From: a virus
IMG/VR virus record: IMGVR_UViG_3300037805_000645
Location: 1-20,601 of that record
Length of the DNA: 20,601 nt
Reading direction: 5' to 3' (one strand)
Each line of letters opens with the position of its first letter. Position 1 is the first letter of the stretch. The translations under genes and the position numbers were made by a program. Under the pieces are notes generated by a model. That model did not search any database. It saw nothing but the letters and a program-made list of their open reading frames with translations, and had not been told where the DNA came from. Positions 14,624-20,427 of this stretch are shown here, in pieces.

Positions 14624-15194
14624 ATTCCTCATCTTCATCAGGCGTAACATCTATTAGACGTTTTTGCTTAGCCTCTAAAACCATGTCGGTAAAAGTTTTT
14701 ACCTTCACATCAACATCAATATGAAACTTATCTGTAAAAGCACCAACATGCTTACCTAACATTTCAAGGCACTTAGTTTTATCCATAAGCTTAAATTCAA
14801 ATCTAGACGTTGTTACACCGTCGCGTGAAGTTGTGTCAGTCCTCTTCATAGTAGAAACCATTTGTCTTATGTGTTTAGGCATATCAGATAATTTTGATAT
14901 GTCCATCCCGTCCTTACCAAGATCAGACCACTCAGTAAAATCTGCCTCCATGACCTGCTTAAGTTTTTCAACCACATAAAACATGTCAACTTTTACAGAA
15001 TCGTTTCTATCTTTAATAAGTTTGGCTAGGCGCGTCTTAACTTTAGGATTATTTAGTAGTTCATGTCCGGCCACTCCGAGTTGCTTAGCTTCGCTTCCTG
15101 CAACTCCTGCGGCCCTTGATGCGTTAAAGTCTTTTAGATATTCAGTGCAAAATATATCATACCTATCTGCCTTGGTATTAATCTTCTTAGCCAT
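14622..15194 (-). CDS. terS: Terminase small subunit
   Basis: The 190-residue protein has the N-terminal DNA-binding pattern of terminase small subunits (terminase_2 type): 'YDIFCTEYLKDFNASRAAGVAG', then 'GHELLNNPKVKTRLAKLIKDR'. That is, F-x-x-x-Y-L-x-D-x-N-A-x-x-A-A followed by a glycine turn and 'LL-x-N-P-x-V'. A central helical oligomerisation region (MFYVVEKLKQVMEADF) and an acidic tail (VTPDEDEE) follow. It recognises the packaging site and loads the large subunit. It is separated from terL by the plus-strand lipoprotein cassette, so terS and terL are not a simple operon. No clear Shine-Dalgarno precedes ATG 15194; a promoter-like pair ends seven bases before it. Confidence 0.85.
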   Translation of the reverse strand: MAKKINTKADRYDIFCTEYLKDFNASRAAGVAGSEAKQLGVAGHELLNNPKVKTRLAKLIKDRNDSVKVDMFYVVEKLKQVMEADFTEWSDLGKDGMDISKLSDMPKHIRQMVSTMKRTDTTSRDGVTTSRFEFKLMDKTKCLEMLGKHVGAFTDKFHIDVDVKVKTFTDMVLEAKQKRLIDVTPDEDEE

Positions 15195-15201
15195 AAAGAA
15201 A

Positions 15202-15229
15202 ATCTAACCAAGGTATGTAAAAATGTAAA
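15202..15229 (-). promoter_or_regulatory. Weak promoter-like pair before terS
   Basis: On the minus strand TTTACA (15224-15229) and TTAGAT (15202-15207) are 16 bases apart, and the second hexamer ends seven bases before the ATG. If used, the transcript would start at or next to the start codon, which would fit the lack of a Shine-Dalgarno. The -10 match is poor (3 of 6). Confidence 0.2.
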
Positions 15230-15291
15230 TACAAATATACAAAAAAACCAAGGCTACCTGTTACCGTAAAAAACGTACTCCCTATACCCTT

Positions 15292-15320
15292 CCCCCATAT
15301 CCCCCTATATCCCCCTATAT
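15292..15320. repeat. Three tandem 10-base repeats, CCCCC(T/A)ATAT
   Basis: CCCCCATAT (15292-15300), CCCCCTATAT (15301-15310) and CCCCCTATAT (15311-15320) follow head to tail, with a related CCCTATA just upstream. The ten-base period places each C-run on one face of the helix. The strand is strongly pyrimidine-biased. A protein-binding or bent-DNA site is possible; no gene overlaps it. Confidence 0.8.
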
Positions 15321-15431
15321 GTGCTTATTCCTTATACACACCCCCTTATTATATTTTCTTTTCTTTTAATAGAGAAATAGAGGTAACCGGTAATAAGACA
15401 GATAAGCCAATAGAATTATTGGATAAATTTT

Positions 15432-15512
15432 ATTACCGCAAAAAACAATATTACCGCAATTGCGGAAACGCAAAAAAAACGAAAAAAAAGGGGCTCAACG
15501 ATATTACCGCAA
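15432..15512. repeat. Iteron-like ATTACCGCAA repeats with central palindrome
   Basis: Exact ATTACCGCAA occurs at 15432-15441, 15450-15459 and 15503-15512. The second copy runs into TTGCGG, forming the perfect palindrome CCGCAATTGCGG (15454-15465), which gives an inverted half-copy. Variants are TTACCGTAA at 15261-15269 and, on the other strand, TTACCGGTTACC at 15394-15383. Repeats of this sort beside a primase-helicase gene suggest initiator or regulator binding. Confidence 0.75.
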
Positions 15513-15533
15513 ACCCCTTAATGTTATCGGTAC

Positions 15534-15553
15534 GGTTACTGCTAACAGTAACC
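15534..15553. repeat. Perfect hairpin just after the primase-helicase stop
   Basis: GGTTACTG (15534-15541) and CAGTAACC (15546-15553) form a perfect 8-bp stem with the loop CTAA, four bases from the primase-helicase stop codon. No T-run follows on either strand, so it is not a standard intrinsic terminator. It may stabilise the mRNA end or be another arm of the TTACC repeat family (GTAACC/GGTTAC). Confidence 0.6.
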
Positions 15554-15557
15554 TGAA

Positions 15558-17639
15558 TTAGTCTTTTTCTAGATGATCTGCCATATTTAACACCCCTGGC
15601 GTTCTTTCAATATTTTGAAAAGCCTTCGGCAAGTATAGCCTACATGCTTTTCCTTCAACTTTTTGAACCTTCTGAAAGTGCTTACGCATTAGTCCTTGGA
15701 TCCTTTTAATTCCAACCCTATATTTCTTAGAAACAGCCTCAGCTAAAGATGACACATACGGCCAAGTCATTATTTCAGGATCTGTACTAATTCCATAGAG
15801 AGCTTTAAGTCTATCGGCAAGTTCTTCAATAATTAAGTCATTTGTATCGTCCGGCGTTTTTTCGTTAAGATATTCGTCCATGGCTTTATGAGCCTCTTTA
15901 GATGCTTTATATTTAACCCGGTCTAGTTCGATCATTTGAGCTAGAATTTGGTCCGGGTTAACTTGCTTATATGTCCATATTATTTTTTCAACCTCGAAGA
16001 TTGTAAACCGTCTATTCCCTGTGGAGTCTCTAAGAATATCCTCAAGGTTGCATGATGAGACAAATGAAGTGCGCATATCCATAAACGTGGCTTTCTTAGC
16101 GTATGGCGTTCGATAGTTTAACCTTGGCGTAGTAATAAGAGTCTTAATTGTTGAGATTGAAGTCTTATGAGTCTCATCAAACTCCGGGATGTTTCCTATT
16201 AGTAGCCCGGCAATATCGCCAGCAATTTCTTTTAGTTTCTCACTAACTGGGATATCAGAGAAATATAGACTTAGAGACGAGAACATGTGTTGTAAAAAAG
16301 AATCCTTCCCGATCCCTTGGTTTCCTTGTAATATCGTCACAGTATTTTGGTTTCTAGAATCCCTAGCCTTAGAGAATACTTTTCCAGCCCATTCTTTGAA
16401 TAGCTCCTCGGCATAATCGTGGTTAATATTAGATATATATAGTCGTTTAAACATCTGCCCAATAGGATCTTCGTTCTGATACTCAGGGGCATCAAACAGG
16501 AACCGTTTCTCCATACTGTCTATATATCTGGAAAGGTGAGGCTCTACTTTCGTTGGATCAAGCAACGACTCTGGGGCAAGAGATTTCATAATATTTATAG
16601 AGTTTTCAATTGGTATCCATTGCTTGAACCGATCTTTATAATACGCGGTGTCTGACATCGGGCATCTGCGCATGGTTTTATAATGGGCGTCGGTCCAGAG
16701 TTTAAAATCAAGATAAGACTTAGAGGCTTTCTTTGGCTTCATGTATAACTGTCTCTTAACCTCGTCCATCCCATAGTTCATATATAGATCGTTAAAGTCC
16801 GTTGGGTATCCATCATTTGAGTCAAACTCTGGGTAGAAATACGGAACGCCATGGGCTACGAATAGTTTGTAGGCCTTATCAAGCCCTGCATTGTATTTAT
16901 TAAACTGATCATTATCAGCTAAAACCATGATATCGGCTTTCGGGAACCGCTCCTTAACCACTAGATAAACGGCCTCAAGGTTTCCGGCATCGAACGCCAC
17001 AACCACTGGCCCCTCTAGGACCTCGGAGCACGTAGCTCCTGTGGCGAACCCTTCACATATATATATAGACTCCACATCCTCCACAGCTCTAGGGTTTATG
17101 GTGAAGAAAGTCCCTTTGATCTCCCCGTCTTTTAGAAATCGCTTAGAGCCGTCGTCGAAAATGCGTTGAACTGAGGTGATCTCGCCCGATATATTATAAC
17201 GTGGTATGACTATGCTATTGCCGTGCGTTCCCTTAAAGTACTTCAGTCCATACGACTTGCTCAGCCCCTTGGCCTGCATATAGGGATTCTCTAGGGGGTT
17301 GAGCTCTCCAGCTTCAGTCCAGAACCATGCAGCTTTTTTTGCAGCCTCTTTATTTAAGACGGCTTTTTCTTTCTCGGCAGCCTCTTTAGACTCCTGCACC
17401 TTGGCCCTGAAGGTATCATCGTACTCTGTATGCTCGTATGACTTCCAGGTGTTTCTCTCCCCTGTAGACCAGTCTCCGGCCAGCAGATACTGAAACTCCT
17501 TGCCGTTATCGTAGTGTGAAAACCCGATATACCATGAGTTTTTTTGTTTTTGGGAGTGTTTTTTATACCTATGCACTTGACCATCAAATTGTATGTGCTC
17601 TTTAATATCATGTAGTTGTTGGAACTCGAACAAATTCAT
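15558..17639 (-). CDS. Toprim primase fused to VapE/D5-type helicase
   Basis: The 693-residue protein starts with a domain common in phage and plasmid primases (WYIGFSHYDNGKEFQY, GDWSTGERNTW), then a helical linker. A toprim domain follows, with 'IYICEGFATGATCSEV' (Glu about 196) and 'MVLADNDQFNK' (Asp about 242, 244). The C-terminal half is a VapE/virulence-type P-loop ATPase: 'LQGNQGIGKDSF' (Walker A, about 438-448), 'LLIGNIPEFDE' (Walker B, about 479-489) and 'SSCNLEDILRDSTGNRRF' (sensor/arginine-finger region, about 528-545). It would prime and unwind phage DNA. GAGGGG precedes ATG 17639. No separate helicase, polymerase or transposase gene is in view, so this is probably the core replication protein. 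Confidence 0.88.
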   Translation of the reverse strand: MNLFEFQQLHDIKEHIQFDGQVHRYKKHSQKQKNSWYIGFSHYDNGKEFQYLLAGDWSTGERNTWKSYEHTEYDDTFRAKVQESKEAAEKEKAVLNKEAAKKAAWFWTEAGELNPLENPYMQAKGLSKSYGLKYFKGTHGNSIVIPRYNISGEITSVQRIFDDGSKRFLKDGEIKGTFFTINPRAVEDVESIYICEGFATGATCSEVLEGPVVVAFDAGNLEAVYLVVKERFPKADIMVLADNDQFNKYNAGLDKAYKLFVAHGVPYFYPEFDSNDGYPTDFNDLYMNYGMDEVKRQLYMKPKKASKSYLDFKLWTDAHYKTMRRCPMSDTAYYKDRFKQWIPIENSINIMKSLAPESLLDPTKVEPHLSRYIDSMEKRFLFDAPEYQNEDPIGQMFKRLYISNINHDYAEELFKEWAGKVFSKARDSRNQNTVTILQGNQGIGKDSFLQHMFSSLSLYFSDIPVSEKLKEIAGDIAGLLIGNIPEFDETHKTSISTIKTLITTPRLNYRTPYAKKATFMDMRTSFVSSCNLEDILRDSTGNRRFTIFEVEKIIWTYKQVNPDQILAQMIELDRVKYKASKEAHKAMDEYLNEKTPDDTNDLIIEELADRLKALYGISTDPEIMTWPYVSSLAEAVSKKYRVGIKRIQGLMRKHFQKVQKVEGKACRLYLPKAFQNIERTPGVLNMADHLEKD

Positions 17640-17698
17640 TAAATCCCCTCTGCTGTTTTATGGTGAATAAAAGACTCTAGCCCATGACTCTAAGCATA

Positions 17699-17713
17699 GT
17701 GTAATGATTACAC
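17699..17713. promoter_or_regulatory. Perfect 7+1+7 palindrome, candidate operator
   Basis: GTGTAATGATTACAC is a perfect inverted repeat around a central G, in the middle of the 134-base divergent region between the primase-helicase gene and the small-gene operon. A related half-site (TTTACAC) lies at 17738-17744, over the plus-strand -35. A Cro/CI-type protein encoded at 18296-18544 is the likely ligand. A GACTCTA direct repeat (17673 and 17686) lies nearby. Confidence 0.55.
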
Positions 17714-17737
17714 GCCTTGCCATAAAAAATAAATATA

Positions 17738-17766
17738 TTTACACAGTGAATTAGTTTACATATATA
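17738..17766 (+). promoter_or_regulatory. Candidate early promoter of the plus-strand operon
   Basis: TTTACA (17738-17743), a 17-base spacer and TATATA (17761-17766) form a fair sigma-70 promoter. The -10 ends seven bases before ATG 17774, so transcription would begin at about the start codon and the message may be leaderless. No Shine-Dalgarno is seen before that ATG. A TTTACAC half-site overlaps the -35, as expected for repression. Confidence 0.45.
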
Positions 17767-17773
17767 TTAACTC

Positions 17774-18004
17774 ATGACAGATTTAGAAATAGAAGTAGAT
17801 GCGTTAAGGGAGAAGTTTGCACTATATATAGAGCAGACTAAGAAACTAGAACTAGTGGTAGAGGAGTATGCGAAAGTGGTTGAAACCAGAGGAGAGATAA
17901 TCAGGGGTTTCAAGGCATTGGCGCGTAAGTCTGTAGCACATGCACATATGGGTGATCATCAGGCTATCATCGATATGTATTCGGAGGTGACGCTTGTTGA
18001 GTGA
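17774..18004 (+). CDS. Small coiled-coil protein, first gene of the early operon
   Basis: The 76-residue protein (MTDLEIEVDALREKFALYIE...) has a long heptad-patterned helix (LREKF, LYIEQTKKLELVVEEYAKVVE) followed by a short C-terminal part with 'AHAHMGDHQAIIDMY'. There is no membrane segment or signal peptide. ATG 17774 has no Shine-Dalgarno and lies where a transcript from the nearby promoter would begin. It overlaps the next gene by 11 bases. Function unknown; small coiled-coil proteins at the head of phage early operons are often regulators or host-interaction proteins, but nothing here shows which. Confidence 0.65.
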   Translation: MTDLEIEVDALREKFALYIEQTKKLELVVEEYAKVVETRGEIIRGFKALARKSVAHAHMGDHQAIIDMYSEVTLVE

Positions 18005-18299
18005 GTCGTTACAGCGATGGCAGTTGAAGCGGTTAGCTCAGGCTCTGCACCATGATCACGTGGCTACAGCGCCTAGGGTGTTAATGCTAATGGCTCAGGT
18101 TCGTGAGTTTAAGCGCGGAGATCGTGTGCTGATGTGGTGTGTGAGAAACGACATCACGGGGCAGCGGTTTATAGATTTTTTTAAAGAGGAAGAGGGCCGA
18201 GAAACCATGGGTGTGCTCATGGGTGTTCAAACGGCTCTAGGGTATATAGATGGAAAGCGGCTTTATAAGAGTAAGCTATATAAGGATGAATTAAAATGA
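17994..18299 (+). CDS. Hypothetical early protein, 101 aa, TTG start
   Basis: The frame has two adjacent TTG codons (17994 and 17997) and no early ATG. GGAGG at 17983-17987 is six or nine bases upstream, so a TTG start is likely, overlapping the end of the previous gene. The product (MLSESLQRWQLKRLAQALHHDHVATAPRV...) is basic and helical at the start, then contains 'RGDRVLMWCVRNDITGQRFIDFF' and ends 'KSKLYKDELK'. No known domain is recognised. Its stop overlaps the start of the helix-turn-helix gene by ATGA, so the two are probably translated together. It might assist regulation or replication; this is inference from context. Confidence 0.7.
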   Translation: MLSESLQRWQLKRLAQALHHDHVATAPRVLMLMAQVREFKRGDRVLMWCVRNDITGQRFIDFFKEEEGRETMGVLMGVQTALGYIDGKRLYKSKLYKDELK

Positions 18300-18544
18300 T
18301 GTATGCAGCGACGGCGCTGAGAAAGGCGCGACTAAAAAAAGGACTAACCCAAGAGGCTGTGGGTTTAATATTGAAGATGAGGCGTCCGCATTATCTGTCA
18401 CACATTGAACTTGGTAAGGCCCCGGTTAGCGTGAAGATGGTTAAGCTCCTTGCCCCCATCTATGGGTTTGAGATTAATCGAATAATCAACCTAATGGTTA
18501 AGGATTATAAAGAGAAAATAACCAAGAAGATGAACGAGCGATGA
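18296..18544 (+). CDS. Cro/CI-type helix-turn-helix regulator (XRE family)
   Basis: The 82-residue protein has the classic XRE layout: 'LRKARLKKGLTQEAVGLILKM' (helices 1-2), 'RRPHYLSHIELGKAPVSVKMVKLLAPIYGF' (recognition helix, then helices 4-5) and a short basic tail (KDYKEKITKKMNER). The G-L-T-Q-E-x-V and S-x-I-E-L-G motifs place it firmly. An AAGGA site precedes ATG 18296. At this size it is a single DNA-binding domain, like Cro rather than a full CI repressor. It probably binds the GTGTAATGATTACAC palindrome in the divergent region and controls its own operon and perhaps the primase-helicase gene. Target binding is inferred. Confidence 0.85.
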   Translation: MMYAATALRKARLKKGLTQEAVGLILKMRRPHYLSHIELGKAPVSVKMVKLLAPIYGFEINRIINLMVKDYKEKITKKMNER

Positions 18545-18726
18545 AAACTATAACGGATATATGCAGGGAGATAGTTAAGCGCAAGGGTAGCTCTACCATA
18601 AAGGCTGAGCGTGAAACAGTGGGGCATGTAAGTGATCTACTCTATGCAGCAACAGAGGGTGACGTGGTTGAGAGGGTGCTGAAAGCCCATGGGAAGCGTC
18701 GATTTATAAAGGGGTTAAAGCGATGA
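18541..18726 (+). CDS. Hypothetical small basic protein, 61 aa
   Basis: It starts at ATG 18541 in an ATGA overlap with the regulator gene and ends in an ATGA overlap with the next gene. The product (MKTITDICREIVKRKGSSTIKAERE...) is basic, with a helix 'HVSDLLYAATEGDVVERVLKAH' and a basic end (GKRRFIKGLKR). The composition could suit a nucleic-acid-binding or regulatory protein. No family is recognised. The overlapped starts suggest coupled translation with the regulator, so it may act in the same early-control unit. Confidence 0.65.
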   Translation: MKTITDICREIVKRKGSSTIKAERETVGHVSDLLYAATEGDVVERVLKAHGKRRFIKGLKR

Positions 18727-18899
18727 GCAAGAGTTTAGAGGAGATGAAGGCAGCGTATGAAGCGCTTGAGCGTGAGTATGTGCACCTGAAGGCTAGGTTT
18801 AGAGAGATTGACAAAAAGAATCAGTACTTGGAGGCTACGCTTCGCAATAGTGCGAACTATGGTTTAGAACCGAGACGAATGATAAAGGACCCAGAATGA
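18723..18899 (+). CDS. Small coiled-coil protein, 58 aa
   Basis: This short gene is read from ATG 18723 (ATGA overlap with the preceding stop) to TGA 18899. The product (MSKSLEEMKAAYEALEREYV...) is almost one amphipathic helix with strong heptad spacing to about residue 40 (LEREYVHLKARFREIDKKN), then a short polar tail (GLEPRRMIKDPE). It overlaps the next gene by ATGA. Function unknown; it has the same general look as the first gene of this operon and may pair with it or with another coiled-coil partner. Confidence 0.65.
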   Translation: MSKSLEEMKAAYEALEREYVHLKARFREIDKKNQYLEATLRNSANYGLEPRRMIKDPE

Positions 18900-19075
18900 C
18901 ATATATAACGTTTTTAATAGCGATTGTTTGCAGTAACCCCGCAATGCACGAAAAGTTTGAGGTGCCTGGCTCTACTGAGGGGCTAACGGTTATGAAGTGT
19001 GAAAAGGCATTGCATGAGTGTTATCAAATTAGTGGAAATATTAAATATTGTATAAATGATTTACGTGAGATGTAG
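18896..19075 (+). CDS. Small cysteine-containing, possibly exported protein, 59 aa
   Basis: The frame starts at ATG 18896 in an ATGA overlap and ends TAG 19075. The product starts MTYITFLIAIVCSNPAMHEK: a short hydrophobic stretch that could be a weak signal or anchor, followed by 'MKCEKALHECYQISGNIKYC', where three cysteines are spaced as in small disulfide-bonded proteins. The signal is short and lacks a leading lysine, so export is uncertain. The ATGA overlap supports a real gene. Function unknown. Confidence 0.55.
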   Translation: MTYITFLIAIVCSNPAMHEKFEVPGSTEGLTVMKCEKALHECYQISGNIKYCINDLREM

Positions 19076-19076
19076 C

Positions 19077-19175
19077 ATGGAAGTTAACAATTTAGGGCGT
19101 GGCCTGGCAGGAGAGGGAGGAAATGCCCGACTCGATTTAGGAGAAAACAACCTTTCAGGTCAAGCCCACTTTTAA
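19077..19175 (+). CDS. Doubtful tiny reading frame, 32 aa
   Basis: ATG 19077 opens a 32-codon frame (MEVNNLGRGLAGEGGNARLD...) right after the previous stop. There is no good Shine-Dalgarno. The segment is richer in G than its surroundings (ggagagggagg), so it may instead be part of a structured RNA or an untranslated leader. It is listed because its spacing continues the operon. Treat it as a weak candidate. Confidence 0.25.
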   Translation: MEVNNLGRGLAGEGGNARLDLGENNLSGQAHF

Positions 19176-19203
19176 ACGAATTTACGTGGAGTAGTTCAAC
19201 TTT

Positions 19204-19217
19204 TTAACATTAGAGGA
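19204..19217 (+). repeat. Linker repeat TTAACATTAGAGGA, copy 1
   Basis: A 14-base sequence combining TTAACA with the GAGGA Shine-Dalgarno of the gene at 19225. It is repeated exactly at 19897-19910. Related linkers occur at 19453 (TTAACAAAGGA), 19691 (TTAACATAGG), 20209 (TTAACAAAAACC), 20407 (TTAACAAAAACGGAGG) and 14066 (CTAACAAAGGA), each just before a small plus-strand gene. Confidence 0.8.
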
Positions 19218-19224
19218 TTTTTAA

Positions 19225-19452
19225 GTGAGTACAAGAAAACAACAAGTAGCTGCATTAAAAGAAGCTAACAATAATTTAAGATTGAAAAATATAGAGCTTA
19301 GAAAGATGAAGGATATTTGTATGGATAAAAAAGAAATAGCGGAGTATGCCAGAATGTTAATTTGTTTTAGAAATTTGTCTTGGGGTGAAGCTATCAAAAT
19401 AGCAAGAGAAGTATTCAAAGCAGAAAAAGAATACATAGAGAGTGACGACTAA
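19225..19452 (+). CDS. Small helical protein, 75 aa, GTG start
   Basis: It begins at GTG 19225, seven bases after AGAGGA, and ends TAA 19452. The product (MSTRKQQVAALKEANNNLRL...) has a basic N-terminus and a coiled-coil-like helix (ALKEANNNLRLKNIELRKM). It then has 'RMLICFRNLSWGEAIKIAREVFKAE', which looks like a small helical hairpin. There is no membrane segment. The opposite strand also has an open frame here, but lacks a ribosome site and runs against the operon. Function unknown; a DNA- or RNA-binding helper is possible from its charge. Confidence 0.65.
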   Translation: MSTRKQQVAALKEANNNLRLKNIELRKMKDICMDKKEIAEYARMLICFRNLSWGEAIKIAREVFKAEKEYIESDD

Positions 19453-19469
19453 TTAACAAAGGAATTGAT

Positions 19470-19679
19470 ATGAATGAGAGAGATTTTTGCTACTGGTTAC
19501 AAGGTTTTTTTGAATTAAATACAGAAAATAAAACAATAGATCTTATGCAAAAAGAAATTATAAAAGATCACTTGAAGTTGGTTTTTGATAAACAGACGCC
19601 AGACTATGATATGACGATAACAACAACTGGGCATGAACCAAGTGATTTTCTTACGCCTCGTGAATCTATTATATGCTGA
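19470..19679 (+). CDS. Conserved phage hypothetical protein ('DFCYWLQGFFEL' type)
   Basis: The 69-residue protein starts MNERDFCYWLQGFFELNTEN and continues 'LMQKEIIKDHLKLVFDKQTPD'. I recall this pattern (D-F-C-Y-W-L-Q-G-F-F-E-L, then Q-x-x-I-I-x-x-H-L-x-L-V-F) from many small uncharacterised phage proteins in marine and other Gram-negative hosts. No function is known to me. AAAGGA precedes the ATG within a TTAACA linker. It is useful as a marker that this is genuine phage accessory DNA. It is cytoplasmic by sequence. Confidence 0.8.
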   Translation: MNERDFCYWLQGFFELNTENKTIDLMQKEIIKDHLKLVFDKQTPDYDMTITTTGHEPSDFLTPRESIIC

Positions 19680-19706
19680 GTAACCACATTTTAACATAGG
19701 GTTTGG

Positions 19707-19889
19707 ATGAGTGTTTTAGGAATTATATTTATTTGGATGATAACTGCATGGGCTTTTTTAGATTTTACAGAGGGTTATAAAAATTACAAATTGAAAAAAG
19801 AGAAATTATGCATAGAAATGAATTGCTGTTATGATAAAGAATTTGACGCTGTAAATTGCAAAGATTGGAAAAAACAACTTGGTTTATAG
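19707..19889 (+). CDS. Small single-pass membrane protein, 60 aa
   Basis: It starts MSVLGIIFIWMITAWAFLDF, one hydrophobic helix at the N-terminus, followed by a charged region (YKNYKLKKEKLC) and a cysteine-rich tail (MNCCYDKEF, NCKDW). The positive charges after the helix suggest an N-out, C-in orientation, though the tail cysteines would then be cytoplasmic. A TTAACATAGGG linker precedes ATG 19707. It could be an inner-membrane accessory protein affecting the host envelope. It is not a clear holin, having one helix and no lysis neighbours. Confidence 0.65.
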   Translation: MSVLGIIFIWMITAWAFLDFTEGYKNYKLKKEKLCIEMNCCYDKEFDAVNCKDWKKQLGL

Positions 19890-19896
19890 CCGAGTC

Positions 19897-19910
19897 TTAA
19901 CATTAGAGGA
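19897..19910 (+). repeat. Linker repeat TTAACATTAGAGGA, copy 2
   Basis: An exact 14-base copy of the sequence at 19204-19217, placed the same way before the gene at 19916. The copies are about 690 bases apart. Identity beyond the Shine-Dalgarno core is more than a ribosome site needs. Confidence 0.8.
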
Positions 19911-19915
19911 ACGAG

Positions 19916-20212
19916 ATGATTAAGGGATATTGGGAAAAACGAATAGAAAAAAGATGCGAATCATTTTATCTAATTGATGATGATAAAAATATTTCATACA
20001 CCTTTGAAATAACTGCGCACAAGTCAGAGCCAGGCACGGAAAGCCCATCGACAGATATTCGATCTGATAATCTAGGCATAATAAACGCAATGGCCGAGTC
20101 GTTACAAATGGGTGGGTATATTCCAAAGTCTGCGGTTGATGCTGAATTAAGCGCTACTAAATATCACTTAGAAGATATGAGAAAACTTACATTAAAAGAC
20201 AAAGGTCTTTAA
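19916..20212 (+). CDS. Hypothetical early protein, 98 aa
   Basis: The product (MIKGYWEKRIEKRCESFYLI...) starts with a basic helix, has a strand-like segment (KNISYTFEITAHKS) and a Ser/Thr/Pro-rich turn (EPGTESPSTDIRSDN). It ends with a helical part (YHLEDMRKLTLKD). AGAGGA lies six bases before ATG 19916 within the second copy of the 14-base linker. No family is recognised and no membrane segment is present. It is probably a cytoplasmic accessory protein. Confidence 0.6.
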   Translation: MIKGYWEKRIEKRCESFYLIDDDKNISYTFEITAHKSEPGTESPSTDIRSDNLGIINAMAESLQMGGYIPKSAVDAELSATKYHLEDMRKLTLKDKGL

Positions 20213-20242
20213 CAAAAACCGTCGACAAAAGGAATAAATTAC

Positions 20243-20404
20243 ATGGAAAATGTTGAAGAATTACATGAGAAATTTAAGAAATTAAGCACTCTTGAATTAT
20301 GCGACTTGTTGGTTATGTATTCAAAAGTCCAAGGATCATCAAAATTAGTCGTAATTATTAAGACGTATATTGCCAGAAGTATAGCAGCCGAAGGCATAGA
20401 GTGA
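20243..20404 (+). CDS. Small helical protein, 53 aa
   Basis: This short gene is read from ATG 20243, with AAAGGA upstream, to TGA 20404. The product (MENVEELHEKFKKLSTLELC...) is mostly helical: a charged first helix, 'LCDLLVMYSKVQG', then 'KLVVIIKTYIARSIAAEGIE'. The second half is fairly hydrophobic but broken by charges, so membrane insertion is unlikely. The gene follows the same linker pattern as its neighbours. Function unknown. Confidence 0.6.
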   Translation: MENVEELHEKFKKLSTLELCDLLVMYSKVQGSSKLVVIIKTYIARSIAAEGIE

Positions 20405-20427
20405 ACTTAACAAAAACGGAGGTTGAA

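Larger units (their letters stand above)
15195..15557. other. 363-base non-coding region, possible replication origin or control region
   Basis: No open frame of useful length is found between terS and the primase-helicase gene. The region holds, from left to right: a TTACCGTAA (15261), a pyrimidine-rich tract with three 10-base repeats (15292-15320), an AT-rich stretch, an inverse pair of TTACC elements (15383-15394), three ATTACCGCAA copies (15432-15512) with a 12-base palindrome, A-runs, and a perfect hairpin (15534-15553). Repeats, AT-rich DNA and position beside the replication gene are what an origin looks like. A packaging site next to terS is the main alternative. Confidence 0.5.

Noticed and set aside
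15195-15557. CRISPR array
   Set aside because: The repeats are 9-10 bases, irregularly spaced and partly palindromic; no repeat-spacer pattern of the usual size and no cas genes.
17354-17611. Minus-strand 85-codon frame inside the primase-helicase gene
   Set aside because: It is a different frame of the same strand with low-complexity product and no start signal.
19221-19436. Minus-strand 71-codon frame
   Set aside because: It is opposite the GTG-started gene at 19225, which has a good Shine-Dalgarno and the operon's direction; the antisense frame has neither.
19707-19889. Holin
   Set aside because: One hydrophobic helix at the N-terminus is compatible, but there is no endolysin or spanin nearby and the gene lies in an early-type operon.
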